The notes beneath the pieces are model-generated. The model searched no databases. It was not told where the DNA came from and saw nothing but the letters and a program-made list of their open reading frames with translations. Of a DNA stretch of 64,000 bases, positions 25,102 through 34,922 are shown in pieces. The number at the start of each line of letters is the position of its first letter. Within the stretch, counting starts at the first letter, position 1. Source of the DNA: JAFGAS01 sp963809875. GTDB taxonomy: Bacteria; Desulfobacterota; Zymogenia; Zymogenales; Zymogenaceae. Location: assembly GCA_963809875.1 (NCBI GenBank), contig CAWELC010000007.1:186001-250000 (forward strand). The letters are read 5' to 3'. The position numbers were made by a program, and so were the translations under genes.

Positions 25102-25869
25102 CTATGAGGACTGCGATACATCGCCCTCGACACGGGTAGGACCGCCATATCGCGGTATCAGCTCATCGATGCCAAAAGGCTTGCCGTGGGCCGGGTAGAT
25201 CACCTGTGCTCCGTTGCGCTTCAGGTGTTCCCAGCTACCGTACAATTTTTCAGCATCCTTGACGAACGGCGGCCGGTGCCTCGCGCCGAGAAACCCGAAC
25301 ATATTCATGGCCGCGTCTCCCACAAAGGCGCTCCCGTCGTCAAGCACCACCGAGATGCATTCGTCGTTGTGGCCGGGCGTGTAGAGGACCTTCCCTTTGA
25401 CGCCGATCGTCCTGAGGATTGTATCGTCGTCGCCGGTGACGACCATATCACTGTCCCGGACTGTTACGGGCGGAAAGATGTATCTGTGAAGGAGCGACCA
25501 CATGGCAAACATCGTCTTGATGCGCCGGTTGATTGCCTGCATATCACCCTTCCTGGTCACTCCGCCCGCCAGCGGCCCGACCGCTTTCTCGTGGACGATG
25601 ATGGCCGCGCCGGAGTCACGGACCAATTGCGCGGAAAATCCCGCGTGGTCATCGTGATGGTGGGTCAAAAAGAGGTACTTAATCTGGGAAGGATCAATAC
25701 CCGTTTTCCCGCTCCTTGACCGGAACCTTTCATAGCCGGAGGCATACCCGGTGTCGATCTGGACGTAGCCGCCTTTACACGGGATGAGATATACCGTGGT
25801 AAATCCGACCTTCACCGATCGCACCGGCCCCAAAACCGTATTTAACCTCTTATGAGCTCCCCTTTTCAT
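25102..25869 (-). CDS. Metallo-beta-lactamase-fold hydrolase, cytoplasmic paralog
   Basis: 255 aa from ATG 25869, which has GGAGGGATGAC directly upstream; longer versions of the frame would begin upstream of the likely transcription start. It carries LTHHHDDHAGFSAQL, YTPGHNDECISVVL, FVGDAAMNMFG and YPAHGKP, all metal ligands of the fold. No signal peptide, unlike its lipoprotein neighbour. Promoter has a perfect palindromic operator in its spacer, shared with the divergent TetR gene, so the pair of hydrolases is probably induced by the TetR ligand. Confidence 0.87.
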   Translation of the reverse strand: MKRGAHKRLNTVLGPVRSVKVGFTTVYLIPCKGGYVQIDTGYASGYERFRSRSGKTGIDPSQIKYLFLTHHHDDHAGFSAQLVRDSGAAIIVHEKAVGPLAGGVTRKGDMQAINRRIKTMFAMWSLLHRYIFPPVTVRDSDMVVTGDDDTILRTIGVKGKVLYTPGHNDECISVVLDDGSAFVGDAAMNMFGFLGARHRPPFVKDAEKLYGSWEHLKRNGAQVIYPAHGKPFGIDELIPRYGGPTRVEGDVSQSS

Positions 25870-25927
25870 GTCATCCCTCCGGCGGTTTTTGGATATCGAT
25901 AAGACCGAAGTCGACCCAGTCATCGAC

Positions 25928-25956
25928 ATAATATGAGATATATCTCATATTGTCAA
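25928..25956 (-). promoter_or_regulatory. Promoter of the MBL genes with perfect operator palindrome
   Basis: On the minus strand TTGACA (25951-25956), 17 bases, TATTAT (25928-25933). The spacer is filled by a perfect palindrome centred on TGAGATATATCTCA; the full perfect repeat covers 25930-25951 (22 bases). Confidence 0.8.
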
Positions 25957-25963
25957 GAACAAA

Positions 25964-25985
25964 GTGAGATGTCTCTCATATTATT
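25964..25985 (+). promoter_or_regulatory. Second operator and probable promoter of the divergent TetR gene
   Basis: TGAGATGTCTCTCA (25965-25978) is an imperfect copy of the operator at 25934-25947, 31 bases away, about three helical turns. A TATTAT -10-like hexamer follows at 25980-25985; the -35 would be weak. So both divergent promoters seem to carry an operator between -35 and -10. Confidence 0.65.
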
Positions 25986-26080
25986 CTTGCCACGAATGCC
26001 CCTCGTTGATAGAATAGGCGTCGCAAGAGAGGGCATTTAAGACCGGCTACTATGTGCCGGGGTCCCATCCAGGAGCCTCT

Positions 26081-26716
26081 ATGGTTACCGATCATAAAGA
26101 ACCCCCCAAATCGACCGTCAGAAGTCCGGTCCAGGCCCGGGGCATCAGGACGAAAGAGAAGATCATCGAGGTGGGAAAGGATCTCTTCTCGACGCGTGGT
26201 TACCATAATATTACCGCAGATGAGATCGCTGCCGGGGCCGGGGTCAGCGTCGGAAGCTTCTACGCCTATTTTGCCGACAAGCGGGAGCTCTTCCTCACCG
26301 TCGTTGACGATTACCTCATCAGGGCCGGCGCCGTCGTTACCGAAGGGGTCACACAATTCTCGTCATCCGGTGATACGGATATACCCTCTCTCGTTACGAC
26401 CACCATCAGGCTCCTCCTTTCCGCCCACCGGCAATCACCCCGGCTTATGAAGGAAATAGTGATGATGGGGTTTTCCGAAGATGACGTAAAGAGGCGTCTG
26501 TCAAAAATGGACGATCGCGTAACGTCCCTTATTACCGGGGCGCTCCTATCGACCGGTATGGGCGCGCCGAAGGCCAACGCCGTTGCCTTCGTCGTCTACC
26601 GCGCGTCCGAAGGGGTCATCCACCAGATTGTCCTCGGGGAAGACACTATCGACGAGGAAGCGGTGCTGACTGAGCTCACCGGTCTCTTTACCGCGTATAT
26701 AGAAAGGCTCTGGTGA
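26081..26716 (+). CDS. TetR/AcrR family regulator divergent to the MBL genes
   Basis: 211 aa from ATG 26081 (AGGAG five bases upstream); an upstream GTG at 26054 lacks a site. Helix-turn-helix in RTKEKIIEVGKDLFSTRGYH, ITADEIAAGAGVSVGSFYAY and FADKRELFLTVVDDYL. The ligand-binding half is typical. Its most likely sites are the two TGAGAT-N2-[AT]CTCA palindromes in the 150-base divergent region. Expected to repress the two hydrolases and itself. Confidence 0.9.
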   Translation: MVTDHKEPPKSTVRSPVQARGIRTKEKIIEVGKDLFSTRGYHNITADEIAAGAGVSVGSFYAYFADKRELFLTVVDDYLIRAGAVVTEGVTQFSSSGDTDIPSLVTTTIRLLLSAHRQSPRLMKEIVMMGFSEDDVKRRLSKMDDRVTSLITGALLSTGMGAPKANAVAFVVYRASEGVIHQIVLGEDTIDEEAVLTELTGLFTAYIERLW

Positions 26717-26781
26717 GTCCTCCGCCGGAATCCGGCCGATTCCGGTCCATGCTCAATTATCGGCAGGCCGTCTCATAGTGC

Positions 26782-26810
26782 TTGACTCATGCCATCATCT
26801 GGGATAGAAA
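26782..26810 (+). promoter_or_regulatory. Probable sigma-70 promoter of the oxidoreductase-reductase pair
   Basis: TTGACT (26782-26787), 17 bases, TAGAAA (26805-26810), about 58 bases before ATG 26869. Confidence 0.5.
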
Positions 26811-26868
26811 TAAGGTCGTAACTTGATAGGCAATGATCGCATGATTGGCAGAGGATGTGGGGGTCGCC

Positions 26869-28365
26869 ATGAAAACCTATGATGTCGTCGTCATCGGGGC
26901 CGGAAACGCGGGGCTCACGGCCGCCGCTTCGCTGGCGCAGAAAGGGGTGAGCGTTCTCGTCTGCGAGCGGCATAATATCCCCGGCGGGTGCGCCACGAGC
27001 TTCGTGCGCGGTCGGTTCGAGTTCGAGATCGCCCTCCACCAGCTTTCCGGCGTGGGGACGCCCGAGTTCCCGGGACCGCTGAGGAACCTCTTTTCGGACC
27101 TCGGGATCATCGATAAGATTGACCTCATCCAGATGACCGACCTCTACCGGCTCATCGTCCCGGGGGTGATGGACGTGACGCTTGCGCCCGACCGGGCTCA
27201 GGTCGTCTCGGTTCTCTCGGAGCGCTTCCCGGAAGAGAAGGAGTCGATCGAGAAGTTCTTCGACCTGGTTTACCGCTTCTTCGGCGAGCTCATCACCGTA
27301 GCTTCGCGGAAGGGACAGGAGGTCTCCCGGAGCGAATTCCCCCTTTACTTCACGTACCTCTTCAGGAACGCCCAGCAGGTCATAGACGAATTCTTCAGAG
27401 ACCCCTATCTCAAGCTCGCCATCGCCGCCTACTGGCCCTACGCCGGGTTGCCGCCCCGTCTCATCTCGTTTGCTTATTTGGCGGGGATGCTGTTCGGCTA
27501 CATCGAGTTCAAGCCCTACCACGTAATGGGGGGGTCACAGGCGATATCCAATGCCCTGGCCGACGCCATCATCAGGAGCGGCGGTGAGATCCGCTACAAC
27601 ACTTCGGTCAAGAAGATCAATATCACGGGCGGAAGGGCGGCCGGCGTCGTCACCGAGGACGGCCAGACCATCCCGGCAAAATACGTCGTCTCCAACGCGT
27701 TCCGGACAAACACCTATCTCGATCTTCTGGATCCCGCACGAGATCGACCCGTCGGTAATCCAGTCCCTCAGGGGAAAATCGATCGGCCCGTCGGCGCTCA
27801 CCATTTATATGGGGTTTGACTGCGAGCCGGACGAGATGGGGATCGGCGGCTCAACGAACTTCATCTATCCGGACGCTGATATCGATGCGACCTACGACCG
27901 GATGAAGATCATCGACACCAACGGGAGCGCTATGTTGCTGTCCTGCTACGACAAGATGCACCCCGATTTTTCCCCGAAGGGCTCCTGCCAGGCGGCGCTG
28001 GTCAACCTCAAGTATACCGAGCCGTGGCTGCGGGTGGAGTCCCACCGATACTTCGAGGAGAAGTTCAAGTGGGCCGATGTCATGCTCAAGGACGCCGAGA
28101 AGGTCTTTCCGACGCTCAGGGATCACATCGAGGAGATCGAGGTCTCCACGCCGCTGACGCACCTGAGGTACCTTGGCCATGCCCACGGGGCGATCTACGG
28201 GTTTGACCAGTTCATGAAGGATCAGCCGCCCTTTGCGTCACGCCGAGGTCCCCGATTCCGGGGCTCTTCGAGACCGGGGCGTCGGTGGCCGGGGGCGGGT
28301 TCCAGCCGACCCTCGAAAACGGGGCGAAGGTCGCCCGGGTAATACTGAGAGAGATGGGGGCGTAA
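26869..28365 (+). CDS. CrtI/CRTISO-like FAD-dependent oxidoreductase (two frameshifts)
   Basis: About 498 aa. The dinucleotide-binding motif VVVIGAGNAGLTAAASLAQKG opens the protein at ATG 26869. Further motifs are GGCATSFVRGRFEFE, GGSQAISNALADAIIRSGGE and the C-terminal GLFETGASVAGGGFQPTLEN, which belongs to the phytoene desaturase/carotenoid isomerase family. The frame changes near 27735 and near 28250, and the sequence on both sides fits the family, so consensus indels are likely. This family also includes FAD enzymes acting on non-carotenoid polyenes and on retinol- or quinone-like substrates. The gene is followed nine bases later by a flavin/2Fe-2S reductase, a natural electron partner. 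Confidence 0.78.
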
Positions 28366-28374
28366 GGGAGGACA

Positions 28375-29533
28375 ATGAAAGACTCATACTTTGACCAGTT
28401 TGACGGCTACGCCGAGATCAAGAAACAATCCGAGACCGCGCGTACAATCGGCAACGACCTCATCCACGAGCGGGGGATGACCCGCGACTATATCGACAGA
28501 CTCCACCCGAAGGAGCTCACGCTTGCGGTTTCGCAGGTCATCGAGGAGACGCCCACCACCAGGACGCTGCGCCTCGTCCCCACGGACGTCCCTCTGCCTC
28601 CGTTCCTTCCCGGCCAGTATACGACCGTCACCGTCCAGGTGGGCGGGATCCGCACGGGCAGGCCGCTTTCCATCTCGTCTGCGCCCAACCAGATCGCCTA
28701 CTGGGACCTGACCGTGCGCCGGGTCCCCGGCGGTCTTGTCTCCAACTATCTCCTGGACCGGGTGAAGGCGGGGGATACCATGACCTGTTCCGGTCCGGCC
28801 GGCACCTTCTATGTCAACCCCCTCGTCCACGACCGCACGATCGTGGCGATTGCCGGCGGCAGCGGGGTCACCCCCTTCATGAGCATGATCCGCAGGATCG
28901 TCGACTTCGGCAGCGACAGCCGGATCGTCCTCTTTTACGGCAACCGGGACCTGGACGATGTGATCTTCCACGAGGAGCTGACCCGGGTAGCTCGATCCAA
29001 TGGTAATGTCCGCTTCGTCCCGGTCATCGAAAACCCCCCGAAGGGCTATACCGGCCGTACCGGCTATATCAGCGCCGAGGTAATAAAGAAGGAGATCGGG
29101 GACGTCTCCGGTAAGACCTTCTTCCTCTGCGGGCCCCAGGCGATGTACGACTTCTGCCTGCCCCAGCTGGCCAAGCTCGGAGTCCCTAATCGCAAGATAC
29201 GTCGCGAGATGTACGGTACCCCGACGGCGATAACCAAATATCCGGGCTGGCCCGCCGCCGTTAAAGAGGGAGACTCGTTTAAGGTGAAAATCCGCGGGGG
29301 CAAGACCGTAACGGCACCGGCGACCCTCCCCGCTCCTGACGACGCTGGAAAATAACGGGATCGTCGTCCCGTTTCTCTGCCGTTCCGGCGAATGCAGCAT
29401 GTGCCGCCTCAAGCTCACCGACGGGCGGGTTTACCAGCCCCCCGGCACGCCGGTCAGGAAGTCCGACACCCAATTCGGCTACATCCACTCCTGCGTGTCG
29501 TATCCCATCGAGGATATCGAGATCCTCCTCTGA
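28375..29533 (+). CDS. FAD/NAD(P)-binding reductase with C-terminal 2Fe-2S domain (one frameshift)
   Basis: About 385 aa. The flavin-binding motif RPLSISSAPNQ, the NAD-binding part IAGGSGVTPFMSMIRR and FFLCGPQAMYDFC are in the first frame, ending in an unlikely stop at 29355. From about 29330 the next frame gives LENNGIVVPFLCRSGECSMC, RLKLTDGRVYQPP and YIHSCVSYP, the plant-type [2Fe-2S] ligand pattern C-x4-C-x2-C-xn-C. So a single indel hides a ferredoxin domain. The enzyme resembles phenol hydroxylase- or CDP-6-deoxyglucose-reductase-type electron carriers. It probably passes electrons between NAD(P)H and the neighbouring FAD oxidoreductase or another partner. Confidence 0.82.
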
Positions 29534-29623
29534 ACCGAAACAGGGGGCGGGCCAAGCGCCGACACGACGAGCGGATGGTCACCCGGGGCCTCCCCGACAC
29601 GCCGGCCCCCGAAAGCCAAAAAG

Positions 29624-29655
29624 CAAGGCGCCCGCACATACGTGCGGGCGCCTTG
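29624..29655. terminator. Bidirectional intrinsic terminator
   Basis: Perfect 14-bp stem CAAGGCGCCCGCAC / GTGCGGGCGCCTTG with a four-base loop, between convergent genes. On the minus strand it is followed by CTTTTTGG, serving the methyltransferase gene. Confidence 0.88.
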
Positions 29656-29661
29656 TTCGTG

Positions 29662-30430
29662 TTACTCTGCTACAACGATCAGCCGGTCTTCCTCATCACG
29701 AAAAAGACGTACCCGTAATAGTCGTGAATACTTCCGGTACATGTCTATTTCGCGCTCCATCGTCCGGCACAGCTCGTCGACGCGCTCGTTTCCCGGATAC
29801 TTGCCCCGCATCCTCTCTACCCCCGCCTCCATAGGACGGAAATAGCCGTCCCGCCAGGCCGATTCCGGCAGCGTGAAGCTCCCGACACGCTCATAACCCG
29901 TCCGGTCGATGCATTCGAGGCATTCGGCAGCGGTTAGGATGGCCGGGTATTCTTCCCCAAAGATAGGCCGCGATCTCCTGCGGCGGGTTGTCCTTGATCC
30001 AGCAGAGGTCGGTGACTGCCATACAGCCGCCGGGTTTCAAGAACGGCTTAAATTCGTTCAGCCCCTGCTCGAACCCGATGATGAAGATGGCCCCTTCCGA
30101 CCAGATGACGTCAAAGCTTTCCTTCGCAAAATCAAGCGAGAACATCGAGCCGTTGACTATCTTGATCCTTTCGGAAAGCCCCTCGCGGGACACGCTCTGT
30201 CCCAGCGCATCCAGGAAAGGCTGGTGGCTATCCAGGGCCGTGATGGTGCCGTCGATGTTTTTGGCAAGCTCGATCGTCTGCATTCCCGATCCGCAGCCGA
30301 TGTCCAATATATCAACGGCGGGAGGCAGCTCCCGCATCAGGCGAAGCGCTTGTTTTGTCGACTCGTTATCCCCCGGGCCCTGCCGCGGGAGAGATTCAAA
30401 CAGCTCATAAAAGTATGAGTCTAATTCCAT
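29662..30430 (-). CDS. Class I SAM-dependent methyltransferase (one frameshift)
   Basis: About 255 aa. Motif I VDILDIGCGSGMQTIELAKN binds S-adenosylmethionine; later motifs are ITALDSHQPFLDAL and FDVIWSEGAIFIIGF, and FKPFLKPGGCMAVTDL. Near 29950 the frame changes; the continuation ILTAAECLECIDRTGYERVG and its following residues end at a stop at 29662 and complete a normal UbiE/class I methyltransferase C-terminus. AAGGAAG precedes ATG 30430. Small molecule O-, N- or C-methylation; substrate unknown. Confidence 0.8.
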
Positions 30431-30775
30431 CGTTTTTTCTTCCTTGTTCTGATCCTTATGTGAATTTCACGTCTCTCTTCTCTCGGGGATCCAACAAGAT
30501 CACGACAGCGTTTCATACAATCCTCTCTTCTAAATAGGGTTTCGACTCCCGGTAAGTATAGGGGAAAGGGCCCGATTATGCAAGCTCTTCTCTCTGCCCG
30601 CCCTCCTTTCAGTTGCCCGGAGCGCCATTCCGTGCGCCTTCATCCGTTTTTCGCCCAAAATCACGTCCCTTTTCCGGTCACGGCTAATTTAAGTCTTGAT
30701 TTTGTCGTAGTTTCCTTGTTACTATCTTTCAGATAAGATCCTTACGTAATCAGAAAAGACGCAAAGGAGGTTCTC
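30431..30775. other. Divergent intergenic region, methyltransferase and FHA genes
   Basis: 345 bases, somewhat AT-rich. I see no gene. The right end has a strong ribosome site (AAAGGAGG) for the FHA gene, and TTGATTTTGTCG-like sequence near 30695-30710 could be part of its promoter, but no clean -35/-10 pair is visible. Confidence 0.45.
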
Positions 30776-31627
30776 ATGATACACCGCACGATTAAGACGA
30801 TGCTCATCTGCATCACGTTATTGGCCGTTCTCGCACCTGCGGCTTTCTCCGCCGAGGAGACCATCCTCATCAGTGACATTCTCCAGAACCCGACCCGCTT
30901 CATCAACAAGAGTGTCACCCTGACCGGCCGCGTCGACACATCCTACCCTCCGCAGGGGACGACGCCCGGCTACTACGTCCTGGTCGATGAAAGCCTCGAG
31001 AGCATTTACGTTTCCACCTTCACCCCCCCCGGCCCCGGTTCTCAGATCACCGTGAAGGGCGTCGTCATGATAGACGAGGCTACCGGACTGCCCTATATTC
31101 AGGAGAAGAAGATCGTTACCGGGTCGCCGCTGCTTATCTACGCTATCATCGCGGGGATCGTGGTGCTCGTGCTCATTATCATCCTGGTGATGTTCCTCAG
31201 GCGCCCCGCCCAGGCACCCCAGCCGGCGCTTGCGACGACTCCCGGCGCAAAGGGAGCACCCCCTCGCACCGAGAAGCTCAGCGAGACGGAGGCTCGAGCA
31301 CTGGCCGGCCGTCCCAAGACCGAAAAGGTCCCCAGCAAACCTGCCCAGCTCTCCATTCTGACGGGCGACAAAAAGGGTGAGGATATCTTCCTGGTCACAG
31401 ACAACGTCATCGGCAGCGATAAGGGCAATATCCGCTTCAAGGACCGCGGGGTTTCCGGCGAGCACGCACGGATCAACTTCGTCGGCAACAAATACGTCTT
31501 GACCAACGTGAGCCTGACCAATCCTACGATGGTCAACGGAAAGGCCGTTGAGGGAGACCAGGAGCTCAAGAACAACGACGAGATCCTCATGGGAACCGTT
31601 AAGGCTAAATTCACTCTCGTGAAATAG
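30776..31627 (+). CDS. Membrane FHA-domain protein with N-terminal OB-like domain
   Basis: 283 aa. Signal peptide (residues 1-25), an OB-fold-like exported segment (about 30-115; FINKSVTLTGRVDTSYP and GSQITVKGVVMIDEATG), one transmembrane helix (about 119-141), a Pro/Ala/Lys linker, and a C-terminal cytoplasmic FHA domain (about 192-283) with GNIRFKDRGVSGEHARINF and TNPTMVNGKAVEGDQEL. FHA domains bind phosphothreonine. Here the usual Arg of the GR motif reads Ser (VIGSDKGN) and the Ser-Arg-x-x-His motif reads SGEHA, so phosphopeptide binding may be altered. First gene of the FHA, kinase, phosphatase set; AAAGGAGG ribosome site. Confidence 0.87.
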   Translation: MIHRTIKTMLICITLLAVLAPAAFSAEETILISDILQNPTRFINKSVTLTGRVDTSYPPQGTTPGYYVLVDESLESIYVSTFTPPGPGSQITVKGVVMIDEATGLPYIQEKKIVTGSPLLIYAIIAGIVVLVLIIILVMFLRRPAQAPQPALATTPGAKGAPPRTEKLSETEARALAGRPKTEKVPSKPAQLSILTGDKKGEDIFLVTDNVIGSDKGNIRFKDRGVSGEHARINFVGNKYVLTNVSLTNPTMVNGKAVEGDQELKNNDEILMGTVKAKFTLVK

Positions 31628-31652
31628 GACCTCGCACATCGCTGTCCTCACC

Positions 31653-31695
31653 AGGGGGAAATGAGATTGGCACAGTCGATTTTCCCCCTTTAATT
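31653..31695 (+). terminator. Possible terminator or attenuator between FHA and kinase genes
   Basis: Stem AGGGGGAAA / TTTCCCCCT with a 19-base loop, followed by TTAATTT. The kinase gene begins 40 bases later, so this may reduce rather than stop read-through. Confidence 0.5.
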
Positions 31696-31735
31696 TAACC
31701 TGGCCACACATTCACCTCCAAGGGAGAGCTGAGAT

Positions 31736-33779
31736 ATGACAGACCCGACGGGCGATCCGTTTGTCGGCACGATAATTGACGATCGCTACGAGGTAGTCAG
31801 CAAGATCGCCGAAGGCGGTATGGGCGCGGTCTATTTTGCCAGAAACAAGCGGCTGGATGTGGACGCCGCCCTCAAGATCCTTCATGCCAATCTCGCCCGA
31901 AACAAGAAGTTTCTCGTCCGTTTCGAAAACGAGGCCAAGACCGTCGTGCGCCTCAGGCACACCAACATCGTCCAGGTATTCGATATCGGCCCCATCAGGG
32001 ACACCTTCTATATCGCCATGGAGCTGATCGAGGGCGAAGACCTCGTCGATTTCATCGAACACAACGGCCGCCTCCCGCTCGAGGAGGCGCTGCCCATCGC
32101 CGTGCAGGTAGCCCAGGGGCTGGCCTACGCTCACGACCGCGGTATACTTCACCGCGACATCAAGCCGGCAAACATCATCATCGAGCCGCCGGGCAGGGCC
32201 GTCATCACCGACTTCGGCATAGCCAGGACCGCCAAGGCCCGGGGAGACACGACCCTCGGGTCGATCGTGGGGACCCCCGAATATATGAGCCTCGAACAGC
32301 TCAAGGGTGCGGAGCTGGACGAGCGGTCCGATATCTATTCCCTCGGGGTCGTGCTCTATGAGATGCTCACCGGGGTCTCGCCCTTTCGCGCCGACGAGAG
32401 CGTTCAGACGATCGCCAAAGTCCTGAGCGATGAGGCAGCTCCCATCCAGACGCTTGTCCCGGACCTGCCCGAGTGGGTGTGCGGGATCGTGGGAAAGGCG
32501 ATGGCAAAGAAGAGGGACGATCGCTTCTCCTCGGCCCGGGAATTCATCGCCGCCGTCAAGGAAAATATGAAGGACGCGACCTTCGTCGTGCCCGAGATAG
32601 TATCGATAAAACGCCGGGGCTTCAAAAAAGGCCCAACATGGAAGAGCACCATCACGTCGGTCGTCCGGGAGATCCCGAAGGAAAAGAGACTCCTGACCGG
32701 CGTCCTCTTTTCGCTTATCGTCGTCGGGCTGGTCGTAACCGGGGTACTGCTGATCAAGTCTTTTTCCTTTTCGTTCCAATCCCTTCTCGCGTCCCCGACC
32801 GCCCCGCTCGGCACCTCCCGCGTGGCCGACCGGGTGTGGGCGTTCAGGACGTTCGGCCCCATTAGCGCCCCCGGGCTGGTCTCGGGCGGCGTCGTCTACG
32901 TCGGCAGCGGCGACGACACCCTGTATGCCGTCGGGACGAAGAAGGGAGAGCAGCTCTGGGTCTTCAAGGCCGAAGGCCGCATAGCCACCACGCCGGCCGT
33001 TTCGGGAAGGAGCCTCTATTTCGGCAGCGACGACCGTTCCCTGTACGCCATCTCGACGAAAAACGGTGACCTCCTCTGGCGGTTTGCCACCAAAGGCGAC
33101 GTGGAGTCTTCCCCGGATGTGGCCGGGAATCTCGTCATCTTCGGCAGTAACGATAATAACCTCTACGCCGTCGATAAGACAACGGGCGAAGAGGTCTGGC
33201 GCTTCAAGACGGGCGGGGACGTCGTCTCCTCTCCCGACGTGGTCGGACCAGGTCGTCTACTTCGGGAGCCGCGACAATACGTTTTACGCGTTGAGCGCCG
33301 CAGACGGCAAGGAGCTATGGCACTATAAGGTCTGCCGGGACATCGACGCCTCTCCGACGGTGACCAGGAAGGCGGTTCTTTTCGGCTGCGACGATAACTA
33401 CCTCTATGCTCTCGACAAGAAGACCGGTGAGAGGCTCTGGCGCTTCAAGACGGGCGGGGATATCGTCTCGCGCCCCGCCGTCGACCGTGATTGCGCCTAT
33501 GTGGGGAGCGACGACGACCGGCTTTACGCCGTCAATCTCGAGGCGGGAACGCTGACGTGGCAATACGAGACGGGGGACGACGTTCGCTCATCTCCGTCCC
33601 TGACCGAGCGATCGATCCTGATCGGAAGCGACGACGGAAATATGTATGCCGTAAGCATTACCGACGGCGTCGAGCGGTGGCGGTTCCCAACCGACGGAAA
33701 GGTCAGGTCCGGCCCGGTGGTTTCGGGGGGCATGGCGTTTTTCGGGAGCGCCGACGGGTACCTCTACGCGGTGAGGTAA
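31736..33779 (+). CDS. Ser/Thr protein kinase with C-terminal PQQ-type beta-propeller (one frameshift)
   Basis: About 680 aa. Kinase domain residues about 18-275: glycine loop EGGMGAVYFARN, Lys47 in AALKIL, Glu66, catalytic HRDIKPAN (Asp141), DFG with Asp159 and the activation loop up to GTPEYMSLEQ. A transmembrane helix follows (about 320-343). Outside the membrane are at least seven repeats of the PQQ/WD-like kind, e.g. VYVGSGDDTLYAVGTKKGEQ and LYALDKKTGERLWRFKTGGD. The frame changes near 33245 within the propeller, and the repeats continue in the next frame to 33779. The propeller is a likely ligand sensor. PP2C phosphatase follows 69 bases later. Confidence 0.88.
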
Positions 33780-33848
33780 GGTGAGTCGTTTCGGACCGCA
33801 TCCGCACCGATACGTCGCCGCGGACAGGACCGGGAGCACGGATTTCAT

Positions 33849-34847
33849 ATGACAACAAAAGAACTACCCATCGCCGCCGCGGGGCTGAGTGACGTCGGTC
33901 GGATCAGAGAAGAAAACGAGGACGGCTTTTTCTCCCGAGTCATCGGGCCGCGCCACCGCGGCCCCTTCGACATTCGGGCGGTGCTGGCCGTGGCCGACGG
34001 CGTCGGCGGGCACGTCGGCGGGCGCCAGGCGAGCGGCTCGGTCGTGTCTCTTTTGTCGGACCTTTTTGCCCCGCGGCACGTCGGCGCCCAGGCCGGCTTC
34101 GGCGACGATATCGGGTCATTCATAGAGGGAGTCATCAGCGAGGCGGATAAGCGCGTGCTCGATCTGGGGGGAGGTCACTCCAAGGCCCCCGGCACCACGT
34201 TCACCGGGGCGTTCATTGTCGGCGACCGGGCCTACATCGGGCACGTCGGGGACAGCCGGGCGTACCAGATTCGAAACGACGAGATCGTCGCCCTGACCGA
34301 CGATCATTCCTACGTCGCCCACCTCGTCCGTGAGGGGAAGCTCACGCCCGAAGAGGCCCAGGATTCCCCCCAGAAGAATGTGCTCATGCGGTCACTGGGC
34401 ACCGAGGGCGGAGTGGCGATCGACGAGCCCGGCCAGGCTCGATTCATGGACGGGGACGTGTTGCTCCTCTGCACGGACGGGCTCTGGGACCTGGTCTCGA
34501 AAAGGGAGATTGTCTCGATCATCCAGGAGCAGAAGGACCTCATGAAGGCCTGCTCCCGGCTCGTCGCGCTGGCCAACGCCCGGGGGGGTCACGATAACAT
34601 CACGGTGGTCGCCGCCAGGTTCGGGCGCTTCCGGAAGGGGCGGGCCGCGTCGCCCGCCGCCTACGGCCTGCCCGGCAGGCACGCCGCCGGACGCACCGGA
34701 CGGATACTCGCGCGGATCATCGGCGCGGGGGGCCTGATCGTCCTGTTTGTCCTCCTGGTCCTTATCCTCCTCTTCATCCTCAATGAGCTTTCCGTTGTCA
34801 CGCTGACGCTACCGGCCGAGCTCCTGAAGCGGCTGGTCTCCCCGTAA
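33849..34847 (+). CDS. PP2C-type Ser/Thr protein phosphatase with C-terminal membrane anchor
   Basis: 332 aa. Metal-binding and catalytic PP2C motifs in order: SDVGRIREENEDGFF, AVLAVADGVGGHVGG, YIGHVGDSRAYQIR, LLLCTDGLWDLVS and GGHDNITVVAARF. A transmembrane segment lies at about residues 290-312 (ARIIGAGGLIVLFVLLVLIL), with a short outside tail. The usual partner of membrane Hanks-type kinases; it would reverse phosphorylation by the kinase upstream. The start ATG 33849 lacks a strong ribosome site. Confidence 0.92.
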   Translation: MTTKELPIAAAGLSDVGRIREENEDGFFSRVIGPRHRGPFDIRAVLAVADGVGGHVGGRQASGSVVSLLSDLFAPRHVGAQAGFGDDIGSFIEGVISEADKRVLDLGGGHSKAPGTTFTGAFIVGDRAYIGHVGDSRAYQIRNDEIVALTDDHSYVAHLVREGKLTPEEAQDSPQKNVLMRSLGTEGGVAIDEPGQARFMDGDVLLLCTDGLWDLVSKREIVSIIQEQKDLMKACSRLVALANARGGHDNITVVAARFGRFRKGRAASPAAYGLPGRHAAGRTGRILARIIGAGGLIVLFVLLVLILLFILNELSVVTLTLPAELLKRLVSP

Positions 34848-34851
34848 TAGA

Positions 34852-34881
34852 ATGGGGGCAGGACCGACGTCCTGCCCCCAT
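34852..34881. terminator. Bidirectional hairpin terminator
   Basis: Perfect 13-bp stem ATGGGGGCAGGAC / GTCCTGCCCCCAT with loop CGAC, between the convergent phosphatase and PfkB genes. T-runs are short on both sides. Confidence 0.7.
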
Positions 34882-34922
34882 CACCGCTCAAACATTCGAC
34901 GCTATAAGGTTTTCGGCCGGCC

